A stretch of 64,000 nucleotides of DNA from Nocardioides flavescens (GCF_009823805.1 NZ_WUEK01000006.1:186001-250000), one strand, 5' to 3'. Counted from the first letter of the stretch, positions 1 through 8,192 are shown. Numbers and translations are program-made. The notes: a model not told the origin generated them from the sequence alone.

Positions 1-459
1 CACGACTCGGGCCACCTGACCCGCTGCCGCACCCCGGACTCGCCGCTCGGGCGCGGCCGGGTGCTGCTCGCCGGCGACGCCGCCGGGCTGCTCGAGCCGT
101 GGACGCGCGAGGGCATCTCGTTCGCGACCCGCTCGGGGGCCCTGGCCGGCGCGGTCGCGGCCGACGGCGCTGCGGGTGCGTTGGAGCGCTACCGCGAGGC
201 GCTCGCCGTGGACCTGCTGCCCGAGATGGCGGCGGGGGAGCGCTGCCTGCGCGCCTTCGAGGCCGCACCCGGCGTCTTCCACGAGCTGATCGGCTCGACG
301 CCGGTGGGCTGGCGGCAGTTCGAGCGGCTGGTGCGCGGCGAGACCACCCTGACGCGCGCCGTACGACGGCGGCCGGTGCGGGCGGGGCTGCGGGTGCTTC
401 AGTCGGTGCCCGGCGCGAAGGCGAAGGTCTCGACGGGCTCCCAGGGCCCGCCGACGTAG
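1..459 (+). CDS. Geranylgeranyl-reductase-like FAD-dependent oxidoreductase, C-terminal part
   Basis: The gene enters from the left edge and only its last 152 codons are visible, reading in frame from base 1 to a TAG at 457. The motif GDAAGLLEPWTREGISFA (from about base 73) is the FAD-contacting GDAAG segment near the end of the geranylgeranyl reductase / digeranylgeranylglycerophospholipid reductase flavoprotein family. In that family it is followed by a helical region that binds the prenyl chain, and the remaining residues here are helical in character. Members saturate isoprenoid chains of menaquinone or lipids, but the substrate cannot be told from this fragment. The last 61 bases overlap the convergent phosphoesterase gene. 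Confidence 0.8.
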   Translation, partial: HDSGHLTRCRTPDSPLGRGRVLLAGDAAGLLEPWTREGISFATRSGALAGAVAADGAAGALERYREALAVDLLPEMAAGERCLRAFEAAPGVFHELIGSTPVGWRQFERLVRGETTLTRAVRRRPVRAGLRVLQSVPGAKAKVSTGSQGPPT

Positions 460-911
460 CGCCACAGCGCGAGCGACTCGGCCCTCGCCGTCGACGGCGA
501 GAACGTCGACCGCAGCCGCTCGACGGTCGCCTTCGCCGCTTCGGGCGCCACCTTGTTCTGCACCGTGACGTGGGCGCGCAGCCCCTGCGCGTCCTGGGGC
601 GTGAGGTGGTCGCTCCAGGCCCGCTGCAGCCGCCGGTGGACCTGCTCCAGCTCCGGTGCCTCGAGCCGGTAGGCCGCCCCGCGGCCCAGCGACATCACCT
701 CGGCGACCCGGACGTCGAAGGCCTCCTGCTCCCGCGCCGCCTCGGCCAGGTCGTGGCGCACCCGGTCCTCGAGCTCGCCCGGCACCGCGTGGAACAGCGT
801 GAGGTGCGCCCCCACCTGCGTCCGGCCGGCCGGGAACAGCTCCCGCCGTTCGGCGTCGAAGCGCGCCATCGTGTCGGCATCGAGCTCCAGCGTCACCACG
901 AACGGGTCCAC
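399..911 (-). CDS. 2'-5' RNA ligase / 2H phosphoesterase family protein
   Basis: This is a 170-residue protein with a GTG start. It carries the two HxTx-type motifs of the 2H phosphoesterase superfamily, HLTLFH near residue 36 and HVTVQN near residue 114, with the spacing expected for the two-lobed fold. In characterised members the two histidines catalyse ligation or cyclic-phosphodiester hydrolysis at 2'-5' or 2',3'-cyclic phosphate RNA ends. The cellular substrate is unknown. It is convergent with the flavoprotein gene and overlaps it by 61 bases, so the two transcripts are antisense to each other at their 3' ends. Confidence 0.82.
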   Translation of the reverse strand: MDPFVVTLELDADTMARFDAERRELFPAGRTQVGAHLTLFHAVPGELEDRVRHDLAEAAREQEAFDVRVAEVMSLGRGAAYRLEAPELEQVHRRLQRAWSDHLTPQDAQGLRAHVTVQNKVAPEAAKATVERLRSTFSPSTARAESLALWRYVGGPWEPVETFAFAPGTD

Positions 912-951
912 GATCTAGAACCTACGGGCCGGGTGCGCGGGGGTCCGGGTC

Positions 952-1296
952 GTCGACTGTCGAACTTCCGGGGTCACCAGGTGACCCAGAAGTTCGACTG
1001 TCGACGGCAGGGCGTCTGGCCCTGGCGGACTGTGCAACTTCTCAGTCACTGGATGACTCGGAAGTTGCACAGACGTCGTGAGAGGCCGGGGCGGACCAGG
1101 CCGACGACAGTCGAGGTTCGTGGCCTCCTGGGTGGCTGCAGACCTCGACTGTCGGATCCGGATCTCGTCGGCGGGCGACTGTGCAGGTCTGGTGTCGCTG
1201 GGTGACTGCGCGGCTGCACAGATCGCGGGCGGCCGCGGGTCGTACCGACAGTGCAGGTTCGTGGGCCAGCAGGTGACTGCAATCCTCGACTGTCGG
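952..1296. repeat. Array of five related hairpin-forming palindromes
   Basis: This gene-free stretch is filled with five successive inverted repeats. The first (952-1005) has 17-bp arms with one mismatch around an inner 8-bp perfect palindrome, GGGTCACC/GGTGACCC. The second (1030-1072) has perfect 12-bp arms, CTGTGCAACTTC/GAAGTTGCACAG. The third (1105-1154) has perfect 13-bp arms, CGACAGTCGAGGT/ACCTCGACTGTCG. The fourth (1179-1221) has 8-bp arms, CTGTGCAG/CTGCACAG. The fifth (1245-1296) has an imperfect stem bounded by CCGACAGT/ACTGTCGG. All share arms built on GACTGT and a centre resembling GGTGAC, so they are copies of one element. I see no gene between 912 and 1344. Confidence 0.8.
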
Positions 1297-1344
1297 GGAC
1301 CCTCAACTGGCGGGGACGCGGGCAGTCGGACCGCCCACCCGGCC

Positions 1345-1836
1345 TCAGCGGTAGTTGGTGAACTGGACCGCGAAGTCGTAGTCCTGGCCGCGGACGAGGG
1401 CCTGGACGGCCTGGAGGTCGTCGCGCTTCTTGGACGAGACACGGAGCTCGTCGCCCTGGATCTGCGCCTTGACGCCCTTGGGGCCCTCGTCGCGGATCAG
1501 CTTGGAGATCTTCTTGGCGTCCTCGGAGGAGATGCCCTCCTTGAGCGCGATCGAGATCTTCGACTGCTGACCCGACTGGCGCGGCTCGCTGGCGTCGAGC
1601 ACCTTGAGGCTCACGTCGCGCTTGATGAGCTTCTGCTGGAAGACGTCGAGCACCGCGCTCGCGCGATCGTCGGCGGAGGCGCTGATCTCGATGGCGTGCT
1701 CGCCCTGCCACTCGATGGTGGCACCGGTGCCCTTGAAGTCGAAGCGGGTCGCGATCTCCCGCGCGGTCTGCCCGAGAGCGTTGTCGACCTCCTGACGGTC
1801 GAGCTTGCTCACGATGTCGAACGACGAGTCGGCCAT
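1345..1836 (-). CDS. yajQ: YajQ family nucleotide-binding protein
   Basis: This 163-residue protein starts at the ATG that reads [19 protein letters not shown] ribosome-binding site lies six bases upstream and decides the start against a 25-codon longer reading. The full YajQ (UPF0234) pattern is present: an SFDIVSK N-terminus, FDFKGTGA near residue 30, [12 protein letters not shown] in the middle and a VQFTNYR C-terminus. The length equals the family norm. YajQ proteins are cytosolic. They bind nucleotides and RNA, and some homologues are cyclic-di-GMP effectors; the role in actinobacteria is not settled. The gene stands alone, divergent from the tRNA-Tyr gene. Confidence 0.95.
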   Translation of the reverse strand: MADSSFDIVSKLDRQEVDNALGQTAREIATRFDFKGTGATIEWQGEHAIEISASADDRASAVLDVFQQKLIKRDVSLKVLDASEPRQSGQQSKISIALKEGISSEDAKKISKLIRDEGPKGVKAQIQGDELRVSSKKRDDLQAVQALVRGQDYDFAVQFTNYR

Positions 1837-1932
1837 GTCTGCTGCTCCTCCACGAGTTGTCGCGTCTCCGGGACGCTGCGCTATTGTTCCGTCTTGTCCT
1901 GGACCGGCCAAGCGCGGGTCCCTGACACCCCT

Positions 1933-2014
1933 GGCAGGTTGCCCGAGCGGCCAATGGGAGCGGACTGTAAATCCGTCGGCTTTGCCTTCGAAGGTTCGAA
2001 TCCTTCACCTGCCA
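1933..2014 (+). tRNA. tRNA-Tyr (GTA)
   Basis: A 7-bp acceptor stem GGCAGGT (1933-1939) pairs with ACCTGCC (2007-2013), with discriminator A at 2014. The anticodon loop CTGTAAA carries GTA at 1967-1969. A long variable arm lies between the anticodon and T arms, as in bacterial class II tRNA-Tyr, and the T loop is GGTTCGAATCC. CCA is not encoded. Confidence 0.95.
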
Positions 2015-2144
2015 CAGGGATCGGAGCCCCCGGCCCGCAGCGATGCGGCCGGGGGCTCTGCCGTTCCAGGCACTCAGTCGTGCCGCACGAGGGCCGAACT
2101 CGGGCAGAGGGTCGAGCAAAGGGTGTCGGCGTGACCTCTCGGCC

Positions 2145-2542
2145 TCAGTCGAGGTCGATCTGACGCACGGCCGCTCGAGACACGCGAACAGCGCCGGGCC
2201 GCTCTCGGACGACTTCGCCCAGATCACGTCGCGGTGTGCGATGAAGGCCTCCGCCATCTCGTCCGCCGTGAGGTTGCCGGACGTCAAATGGAAGGCTCGA
2301 ACACCGTAGGCCGTGATCGTCGCGCGTTCTGCGGGCCGGTAGCGGATCCGTTCGTCCTTGGCCAGGACGGTCCACCCGTTGTCACCGGCCAGCCGGACCC
2401 AGTCGGTATCGACGACAGCCTGTCCCTGTCTCTCGCCGTAGTGCTCGGACATGGTGAGCAGCGGCCAGCCGTCAGCGCGCAGGAGTCGCGGGAGTCGGAG
2501 GCGTCCGAGGCTACGGTCGACGAAGAAGAGCAGCCCGTCCAC
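2145..2542 (-). CDS. VapC45-like PIN-fold toxin, C-terminus frameshifted
   Basis: Starting from a GTG at 2542, the protein reads FFVDRSLG, then LLRADGWPLLTMSEHYG, then DTDWVRLAGDNGWTVLAKDERIR. This is the PIN-like pattern of the VapC45 family (Rv2019 in M. tuberculosis), whose acidic residues form the metal site of an RNase. It begins 8 bases after the antitoxin stop, as a toxin-antitoxin operon would. After LFACLER the frame runs on without a stop through tRNA-Tyr and yajQ. In the next frame the sequence gives AVRQIDLD and a TGA at 2145. One missing base near 2168-2173 (CGGCCG) explains this, and the span of 398 bases is one short of a whole number of codons. Either the toxin tail is mutated or the assembly has an error. 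Confidence 0.72.
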
Positions 2543-2550
2543 AGCCGGTC

Positions 2551-3270
2551 TCAGTTCAGCAGAACGGCGAGGGCGTCCTCGAGCTCGATGCGAGGGATGC
2601 CGTACTCCTCCGAGACGACGTCGATGTCCCGCTCGGCCTTGAACAGTGCGATCGCATCCTCCAGACGCACGCCGCTCGCTGTGAAGACGGGCTGGCCGAA
2701 GGACCTGCGGACGTCGGCCACCAGGCCGGCCCGTCGAAAACCCGGCAGCGGGATGGCGGTTGCAAAGCCGTCAGAGCCGAACTCGATGCGCTGCAGGTAC
2801 TCGACGACGACCTCGGCGAACACCCTTTGGCCGTTGCGCACGACGACGAGCTCCTGCACGGCGTCACGCTGCTCGCCGCCCTCGCGCTCTCCGTAGTCGA
2901 AGAGCACCTCGGCGCCGTCGGTGAAGAGCTGCTCGGACGCGAGCGCGTGTCCGAGGCCGACCTCCTGGTTGAGTCGCTCGAGTGCGGGTCGGATGCGCTG
3001 CAGCGGAACTCCGGTCTTCCGGATCGCGCTGAGTGCGTAGCCCTCGGCGAGGCCCACGAAGGGGATGTTCGGCCCGCGCGGACCCACCTTGGGCACAGTG
3101 CTCAACACGGGTGCCCCGACGACGTGTCTTCCGTCGACATCGACGTGGTAGCCGCGAGCCCAGTTGCGGAAGGTCGACTCGGACAGGGCGAGGAATCGGG
3201 CTGCCTCGGTCTGGGTGCAGAGGGCGGCCTCGAACTTGTCGACGGCCGCTGGCTCAGCCAGTGCAGTCAT
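2551..3270 (-). CDS. VapB45-like antitoxin (DUF433 family)
   Basis: This 239-residue protein is the same length as Rv2018 (VapB45) of M. tuberculosis. The N-terminal 70 residues form a MerR-like helix-turn-helix (QTEAARFLALSESTFRNWARG) that would bind the operon promoter. The C-terminal DUF433 domain (about residues 160-239) includes FTASGVRLEDAIALF and ends with EEYGIPRIELEDAL, where the recognition helix and toxin contact are expected. The ATG is preceded by GGGAGGGAG about 7 bases upstream. It is the first gene of a two-gene operon with the toxin, and autoregulation is the family norm. Confidence 0.85.
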   Translation of the reverse strand: MTALAEPAAVDKFEAALCTQTEAARFLALSESTFRNWARGYHVDVDGRHVVGAPVLSTVPKVGPRGPNIPFVGLAEGYALSAIRKTGVPLQRIRPALERLNQEVGLGHALASEQLFTDGAEVLFDYGEREGGEQRDAVQELVVVRNGQRVFAEVVVEYLQRIEFGSDGFATAIPLPGFRRAGLVADVRRSFGQPVFTASGVRLEDAIALFKAERDIDVVSEEYGIPRIELEDALAVLLN

Positions 3271-3363
3271 GATCGATCTCCCTCCCTCTGGTCTCGCCCA
3301 TCATGACGCAGGGCACCGACGATGCGTGCCAGGCGTGCTGGGCAACGGTGCGACCTCCACGGC

Positions 3364-4305
3364 TCAGCCGTGCCGCTGGCGGTAGCGGGCGACGGCGGCC
3401 GGGTGCAGATCGGCCGGGAACGTGTCGATCAGGCTGGCGGGGGCGAGGTACTGCAGCCCACCGGAGGGCTGCGGCACGAGCTGCGCCTTGGCTGTGAAGA
3501 GGGTGTCGACGACCGTGCGGACGGCGTCGTCGCCGAGCCCGGTGCGGCACAGGAGCAGCACCGCGACGCCGGCGGTGCGCACGTCGTCGGCCTGGCCCCA
3601 CACGTCGCTCGGCAGCCGGACACTCTGGTACGCCGATCCCGCGCCCACCTCGGCGTCCACCAGGTCGCCGAGGTCGATCGCCCGCAGCGGGTGGGTGCGG
3701 CTGAGGGAGGCCAGCTCGGGGGAGGGCTGCCCGCCCCACCAGAGCATCGCGTCGACCCGGCCGCCGGCCAGTGCGATCGCGCCGTCGGTCTGGGTGGCCG
3801 CCCGCAGCGCCAGGTCGACCCGGGGGCACAGCAGCCGGCGGGCGGTCTCCTCGGTCCCGGAGCCCGGCAGCCCGACCGCGATCGTCCGGCCGGACAGGTC
3901 GACCACCGAGCGGATCGGGCTGTCGGCCCGGACGAGGCAGTGCAGCGTGGTCTGGTACAGGCGGGCCACCGCGGCGATCCCGGTGGGGTCGCCGGCCAAC
4001 GAGTCGGCCAGTGCGAGCGCGAGGTCGGCCTCGCCCGAGCGCAGGAGGGCGAGGTTGGCGACCGAGCCCGCGGAGGAGGTGACTGAGACGCGTCCGACGG
4101 CCTCGCGTCCGCGCAGCTCGCCCGCGAGCAGTCGCGCGAACCGGGTGAACGAGCCGTAGAGCTCGCCCCCCGCCACGGTCAGGTCGGTCGTCACGCCGCT
4201 GCCCGCTGACCTGCGGTCGGCGCCGACGGCCGTGGCCGCGCCGAGGCCGAGCACGAGGCCGGCCGCGCCGGTGCCGCGCAGCAGCGTGCGCCGGTCCAGC
4301 CTCAC
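3364..4305 (-). CDS. TAXI-family solute-binding protein linked to a two-component system
   Basis: This 313-residue exported protein starts at a GTG that overlaps the kinase stop by 4 bases (GTGA), so the two are translationally coupled. The N-terminus LDRRTLLRGTGAAGLVLGLG is a twin-arginine (Tat) signal peptide. The mature part has TAXI-type TRAP receptor features: a GELYGSF ligand-site segment, ADLALALAD, the hinge strand SGRTIAVGLPGSGTEETAR, and AMLWWGGQP. TAXI receptors normally deliver substrate to DctQM membrane subunits. No such genes are nearby; instead it is third in an operon with a response regulator and sensor kinase, facing a tricarboxylate transporter. A role as extracytoplasmic ligand sensor for the kinase is my inference. 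Confidence 0.82.
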   Translation of the reverse strand: MRLDRRTLLRGTGAAGLVLGLGAATAVGADRRSAGSGVTTDLTVAGGELYGSFTRFARLLAGELRGREAVGRVSVTSSAGSVANLALLRSGEADLALALADSLAGDPTGIAAVARLYQTTLHCLVRADSPIRSVVDLSGRTIAVGLPGSGTEETARRLLCPRVDLALRAATQTDGAIALAGGRVDAMLWWGGQPSPELASLSRTHPLRAIDLGDLVDAEVGAGSAYQSVRLPSDVWGQADDVRTAGVAVLLLCRTGLGDDAVRTVVDTLFTAKAQLVPQPSGGLQYLAPASLIDTFPADLHPAAVARYRQRHG

Positions 4306-5711
4306 GCGAGGCCCTCGGAGCGCGGCAGGTCGAGGGTGACGGACAGCCCGCCCAGCTCGGAGCGGCCGACCGTCATCGAGCCGTCGTGGGCGCGGGCGAG
4401 GGCGTGCACCAGCGCGAGGCCGAGCCCGGTCCCCGGGGCGTCGGCGTGGCGCGAGGAGCGCCAGAACCGCTCGCCGACGTGGTGCAGCTCCTCGGGCGAC
4501 AGCCCGGCGCCGTCGTCCTCGATGCGCACGAGCGCCCGCCCCGCGGGCCCGGCGGCGAGGACGACGCGGACGACGGGCTCGTGCCCGGCGTACTTCACGG
4601 CGTTGTCGAGGGCGGTGTCGACCATCTCGAGCAGGTCGTGCGACCCGACGCCGACGACGAGACCGGGCTCGGTCGCCGTGGTCAGTCCGGGCCCGACCAG
4701 GTCGGCCCAGCGCTCCCGGACGTAGGTCGCGACGGCGGTCGCCTCGGTCGCCTCGGCGACCGGCGGCCCGCCCTCCTGGACGGCGAGCGCGGCCCGGCGC
4801 TCGTTGACGCGGTGCTCGGCCTCGGCCAGCCCCAGGAGCCGGTCGACGGTCGCGTCGAGCCGGTCGAGGTCGCGCTGCACGGCCTCGACGACGTGGCGGT
4901 CGGCGGCCGGCTCGTCGGCCAGCAGGTCGACGTGCAGGCGTACGGCGGCCAGCGGGTTGCGCAGCTGGTGGGAGGTCCCGGCGACCAGGTCGCGCTGCTG
5001 GGCGACGGTCGTCTCCAGCGTGGAGGCCATGATCTGGAACGAGCTCGCCAGCCGACGCAGCTCCGGCGGGCCCGACAGCGTCAGGTCGTCGACGTGGTCG
5101 CCGCTGGCGAGGGCGTGGGTCGCGCGGTTGAGCCGGTGCACGGGACGCAGGATCCACCCGGTCGCCCACAGCGTCGCGGCCATCAGGGCCAGCAGACCGG
5201 CCGAGACCGGCACCAGCAGCAGCAGCCACTCGTCGCGCACCTCGGTGCGGGCCTCACGCAGGTCGACCTCCATGACGACGACGCCCCCGGCCAGGTCGCG
5301 CTCGATGGCGACCGGTGCCGACAGCAGCGCCGTCGCGGGGGACCACGGCGATAGGGTCGGCACGTCGAGCTGGGCGAGGTTGGCCCCGAAGTCGCGCACG
5401 CGCCGCTGCACCTCGCCCGAGCCCGGGTCGAGGTCACCGACCGAGAGCAGCACCTCGCCCGCGGCGTCGAGCACGAGCACATCCTCGCCGAAGAGGGCGT
5501 GGTAGCGCTGCAGGTGGCGGCGCAGTGGTGTCAGGTCGCCGTCCTCGAGGGCGACCTGCGCGAGCTCGGTCGTGCGGGCCATCGCCTCCCGGCGCTCGGT
5601 CTCGACGGCGTTGGTCCGGCGCTCGGCGATGGACTGCATGATCGGGGTGACGAGCAGGACGAGCGCGGCGAGGACCGCGAGGAGCAGCGGCCCCGCGATC
5701 CGCAGCCGCAT
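4302..5711 (-). CDS. Sensor histidine kinase (TctE-like)
   Basis: This 469-residue membrane kinase has two transmembrane helices, at about residues 7-29 and 157-180, that flank an extracytoplasmic sensor loop. A HAMP linker follows, then a HisKA domain with the phospho-acceptor His in GTSHQLRNPLAA, then a HATPase with the N box DNAVKYAG and the G box GTGLGLALVHALARAHDGS. The SHQLRNPL form of the H box is typical of TctE-type carboxylate sensors. Its ATG overlaps the regulator stop (TGATG), and its own stop overlaps the TAXI gene. Together with the regulator it probably senses a tri- or dicarboxylate and controls the divergent tct operon. Confidence 0.92.
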   Translation of the reverse strand: MRLRIAGPLLLAVLAALVLLVTPIMQSIAERRTNAVETERREAMARTTELAQVALEDGDLTPLRRHLQRYHALFGEDVLVLDAAGEVLLSVGDLDPGSGEVQRRVRDFGANLAQLDVPTLSPWSPATALLSAPVAIERDLAGGVVVMEVDLREARTEVRDEWLLLLVPVSAGLLALMAATLWATGWILRPVHRLNRATHALASGDHVDDLTLSGPPELRRLASSFQIMASTLETTVAQQRDLVAGTSHQLRNPLAAVRLHVDLLADEPAADRHVVEAVQRDLDRLDATVDRLLGLAEAEHRVNERRAALAVQEGGPPVAEATEATAVATYVRERWADLVGPGLTTATEPGLVVGVGSHDLLEMVDTALDNAVKYAGHEPVVRVVLAAGPAGRALVRIEDDGAGLSPEELHHVGERFWRSSRHADAPGTGLGLALVHALARAHDGSMTVGRSELGGLSVTLDLPRSEGLA

Positions 5712-6367
5712 CAGCCGGCCCCGATGCGGTAGCCGTAGCCGCGGATGGTCTCGATCAGCCCCGGGCGGCCGAGCTTGCTGCGGAGCTGGGTCAGGTGCAC
5801 GTCGAGGGAGCGCGCGGTGCTCTGCGACGTGTCACCCCACACCTCGTCGAGCAGCAGCTGCTTGCTCACGGCCTCGCCCGGGCGCCGCGCGAGCACAGCC
5901 AGGACGTCGAACTCCTTGGTGGTGAGGGCGACCGCAGCGCCGTCGACCTCGACGCGCCGGGTGCTGAGGTCGACCTCCACGTCGCCGAACCGTGCCCCCT
6001 CGGCCGGCCCGGTCGGCCTGCGGCGCCGGGTCACGACCTCGAGGCGCGCCAGCAGCTCGCTCATCCGGATCGGCTTGACCAGGAAGTCGTCGGCGCCGAG
6101 GTGCAGGCCGCGCACCACCGAGCGCTCGTCGCCGCGCGCCGAGACGATGACGACCGGCACGGTCGAGATCTGGCGCAGCGCTTGGAGCACGTCGAAGCCG
6201 TCGCCGTCGGCCAGCCCGAGGTCGAGCAGGACCGTGTCCGCGTCGCGGTGGCGGCGCAGGGCGTCGTCGCCGCGCGACGCGCGGGTCACACTGTGGCCGT
6301 GACGCTCCAGCACGGCCCGCAGCGCGGCCGCGACCGAGTCGTCGTCCTCGACGACCAGGATCTTCAT
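5711..6367 (-). CDS. OmpR-family response regulator (TctD-like)
   Basis: This 218-residue protein is the first gene of the regulator-kinase-TAXI operon. The receiver domain (1-115) starts MKILVVEDDDS, has the phosphorylation Asp in VLLDLGLADGDG and the conserved Lys in DDFLVKPI. The C-terminal winged helix (about 130-218) has LTTKEFDVLAVLARRPGEAVS and the recognition region RSLDVHLTQLRSKL, ending in IRGYGYRIG. The start is the ATG before KILVVED; the ribosome-binding site is weak. The 201-base gap to tctC would hold its binding sites. Confidence 0.93.
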   Translation of the reverse strand: MKILVVEDDDSVAAALRAVLERHGHSVTRASRGDDALRRHRDADTVLLDLGLADGDGFDVLQALRQISTVPVVIVSARGDERSVVRGLHLGADDFLVKPIRMSELLARLEVVTRRRRPTGPAEGARFGDVEVDLSTRRVEVDGAAVALTTKEFDVLAVLARRPGEAVSKQLLLDEVWGDTSQSTARSLDVHLTQLRSKLGRPGLIETIRGYGYRIGAG

Positions 6368-6568
6368 GCGCGCATCGTAGGAGGGCGGGCGGCGATGACG
6401 CGGCGGCGATGTCACCGGTTTCCCTAAGGCAACGTTAGGAACGGGCTCCACCTGATGACGCGTGACCGCTGTCACACCTACGGTCCTGACACAGCCCGGC
6501 GCCGGAACTCCCCGGCACCGACCGACCACCGCTGCAGCCGTCCCGGCTGCCCGTCGTACGGAGCTCTC
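6368..6568. promoter_or_regulatory. Divergent promoter region of the two-component and tct operons
   Basis: No gene fits here. Two short inverted repeats stand out: CCTAA (6423-6427) with TTAGG (6435-6439), and GTGAC (6462-6466) with GTCAC (6471-6475). Either may be a site for the adjacent OmpR-family regulator, but such regulators more often use direct repeats, so the assignment is weak. Confidence 0.35.
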
Positions 6569-7585
6569 ATGACCGCGTCCCGCCCTGCCCGGAGCACGTC
6601 CGCCCGCCGCATCGCCGCCACCGTCGGCGTCGCGGCGTTCGCCCTCGCCTCGACCGCCTGCGCCCCCGGCGGTGGCGGCGACGACGCCGCGGCGTCGGAC
6701 TCCTACCCCGACCGCAACATCGAGGTCGTCGTGCCGTTCGCCGCCGGTGGCCCGACCGACACCGTGACCCGCCTCGTCGGCGACCCGATGTCCCAGGAGC
6801 TCGGCGTGCAGATGATCGTGCAGAACGTCGAGGGTGCCGGCGGCACGGTCGGCGCCGGCGAGGTCGCCAACGCGAAGAACGACGGCTACACGCTGCTCAT
6901 GCACCACATCGGCATGTCCACCGCGCCGACCCTCTACGAGGACCTCGCCTACGACCCGGTCGAGGACTTCGAGCCGATCGGCCTGGTCACCGAGGTGCCG
7001 ATGACGATCATCGCCCGCGGCGACCTCGAGCCGAAGAGCCTCGAGGAGCTCTTCGCCTACCTCGAGGAGAACGCCGGCGACGTGACGCTGGCCAACGCCG
7101 GCGTGGGCTCGGCCTCCCACCTGTGCGGCCGCCTGATCCAGCAGGAGCTCGGCATCGAGCTCCAGGAGGTGCCGTACGACGGTGCCGCGCCGGCCATCGC
7201 GGACCTCGTCGGCGGCCAGGTCGACGTGATGTGCGACCAGACCACCAACACGACCGGCCAGATCGAGGGCGGCGACGTCCAGGCCTACGCCGTGACGACG
7301 CCGGAGCGCGTCGAGTCGCTACCTGACCTCCCGACCACCGCCGAGGCCGGCTTCCCCGGGGTCGAGGTCGCCGTCTGGCACGCGCTGTACGCCCCCGCCG
7401 GCACCCCGGACGCGGTCGTCGAGAAGCTGCGCGGCTCGCTGGCCACCGCGCTCGAGGACCAGGCCGTCATCGACCAGATGGCGAGCCTCGGCACCGCCCC
7501 GGTCGCCGCGGAGGACGTGCAGCCCGAGGCCGTCACCACCACGCTCAACGAGCAGATCGACCTCTGGGGCGACGTCCTCAGCTGA
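6569..7585 (+). CDS. tctC: Tripartite tricarboxylate transporter substrate-binding lipoprotein (TctC family)
   Basis: This 338-residue protein starts at the ATG 3 bases after GGAGCTC. A lipoprotein signal peptide ends in the lipobox ASTAC at about residues 26-30. The Bug/TctC fold follows: YPDRNIEVVVPFAAGGPTDT with the carboxylate-clamp AGGP loop, VENVEGAGGT-like VQNVEGAGGTVGAGEV, and GVGSASHLCG with PYDGAAPAIADLVGGQVD later on. It would capture a carboxylate outside the membrane and hand it to TctBA. A 94-base gap with a small GC hairpin before tctB may lower downstream expression relative to this gene, as is common for binding-protein operons. Confidence 0.95.
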   Translation: MTASRPARSTSARRIAATVGVAAFALASTACAPGGGGDDAAASDSYPDRNIEVVVPFAAGGPTDTVTRLVGDPMSQELGVQMIVQNVEGAGGTVGAGEVANAKNDGYTLLMHHIGMSTAPTLYEDLAYDPVEDFEPIGLVTEVPMTIIARGDLEPKSLEELFAYLEENAGDVTLANAGVGSASHLCGRLIQQELGIELQEVPYDGAAPAIADLVGGQVDVMCDQTTNTTGQIEGGDVQAYAVTTPERVESLPDLPTTAEAGFPGVEVAVWHALYAPAGTPDAVVEKLRGSLATALEDQAVIDQMASLGTAPVAAEDVQPEAVTTTLNEQIDLWGDVLS

Positions 7586-7679
7586 GTCCGCCCGGTCGTC
7601 GGTCGGGTCGCGCCCAGGCGCGGCCCGGCCGGCACCGCCGCGCGCCCGCACCCGTCCCCGTCGACCACTGGAGAGCGTC

Positions 7680-8183
7680 ATGTCGTCGTCCGAGCACCCC
7701 GTCCCCACCACCCAGGAGCCGCCGTCCGGCGGTGCCCTCCACGAGCGCCACGGCGAGCTCGTCGCGGGCGGTCTCTTCGCCGTCCTCGGCGGGGCCTTCG
7801 CCTTCGCCAGCTTCGGCTACGGCCTCGGCTCGTGGGACGAGATGGGCGCGGGCATGTTCCCGTTCGTCGTCGGACTGATCCTCGTCGGACTCGGTGTCTC
7901 CGTGGCCCTCGGTGGGGTCCGCGGCGGCGAGGTGACCGAGGGTCTCTCACGCATCCCGTGGCGCGCGATCGTGTGCGTCGGCGGCGCGATCGTGGCTTTC
8001 GCCTACCTGATCCCCGTGGTCGGGCTGATCCCGACGACCGTCGTCACCGTGTTCGTGAGCGCGCTCGCCTCGCCGGCGACGACGATCGTGCGCGCCGTCC
8101 TGGCGACCGCGGGGATCACGCTCGCCTGCTACGTCATCTTCGTCCTCGCGCTGCAGCTGCGGCTGCCGCTCTACTGGTTCTGA
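7680..8183 (+). CDS. tctB: Tripartite tricarboxylate transporter small membrane subunit (TctB family)
   Basis: This 167-residue membrane protein has four predicted helices, at about residues 29-48, 58-77, 96-118 and 130-155, the layout of the poorly conserved TctB subunits. A conserved family feature, a GPGxFP-like MGAGMFPFVVG after the first helix, is visible near residue 56. It sits between tctC and tctA, and its stop is 9 bases before the tctA start with TGAGGAG doubling as ribosome-binding site. The function follows mainly from position and topology. Confidence 0.9.
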   Translation: MSSSEHPVPTTQEPPSGGALHERHGELVAGGLFAVLGGAFAFASFGYGLGSWDEMGAGMFPFVVGLILVGLGVSVALGGVRGGEVTEGLSRIPWRAIVCVGGAIVAFAYLIPVVGLIPTTVVTVFVSALASPATTIVRAVLATAGITLACYVIFVLALQLRLPLYWF

Positions 8184-8192
8184 GGAGCCGTC

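Noticed and set aside
99..1205. Long open frame across the flavoprotein and phosphoesterase genes and the hairpin array
   Set aside because: It is Arg/Gly/Ala-rich, crosses two real genes and the palindromes, and has no recognisable domain. It is a GC-rich shadow frame.
952..1296. Hairpin array as a CRISPR
   Set aside because: There are no regular direct repeats with unique spacers of constant length and no cas gene nearby; the units are palindromes of different sizes.
1046..2144. Continuation of the VapC45 frame into yajQ and tRNA-Tyr
   Set aside because: The extension is antisense to a tRNA and in another frame of a conserved gene. It reflects loss of the proper stop, not a 498-residue protein.
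4386..5354. Plus-strand open frame inside the kinase gene
   Set aside because: It is fully antisense to a clear histidine kinase and has composition typical of a shadow frame.
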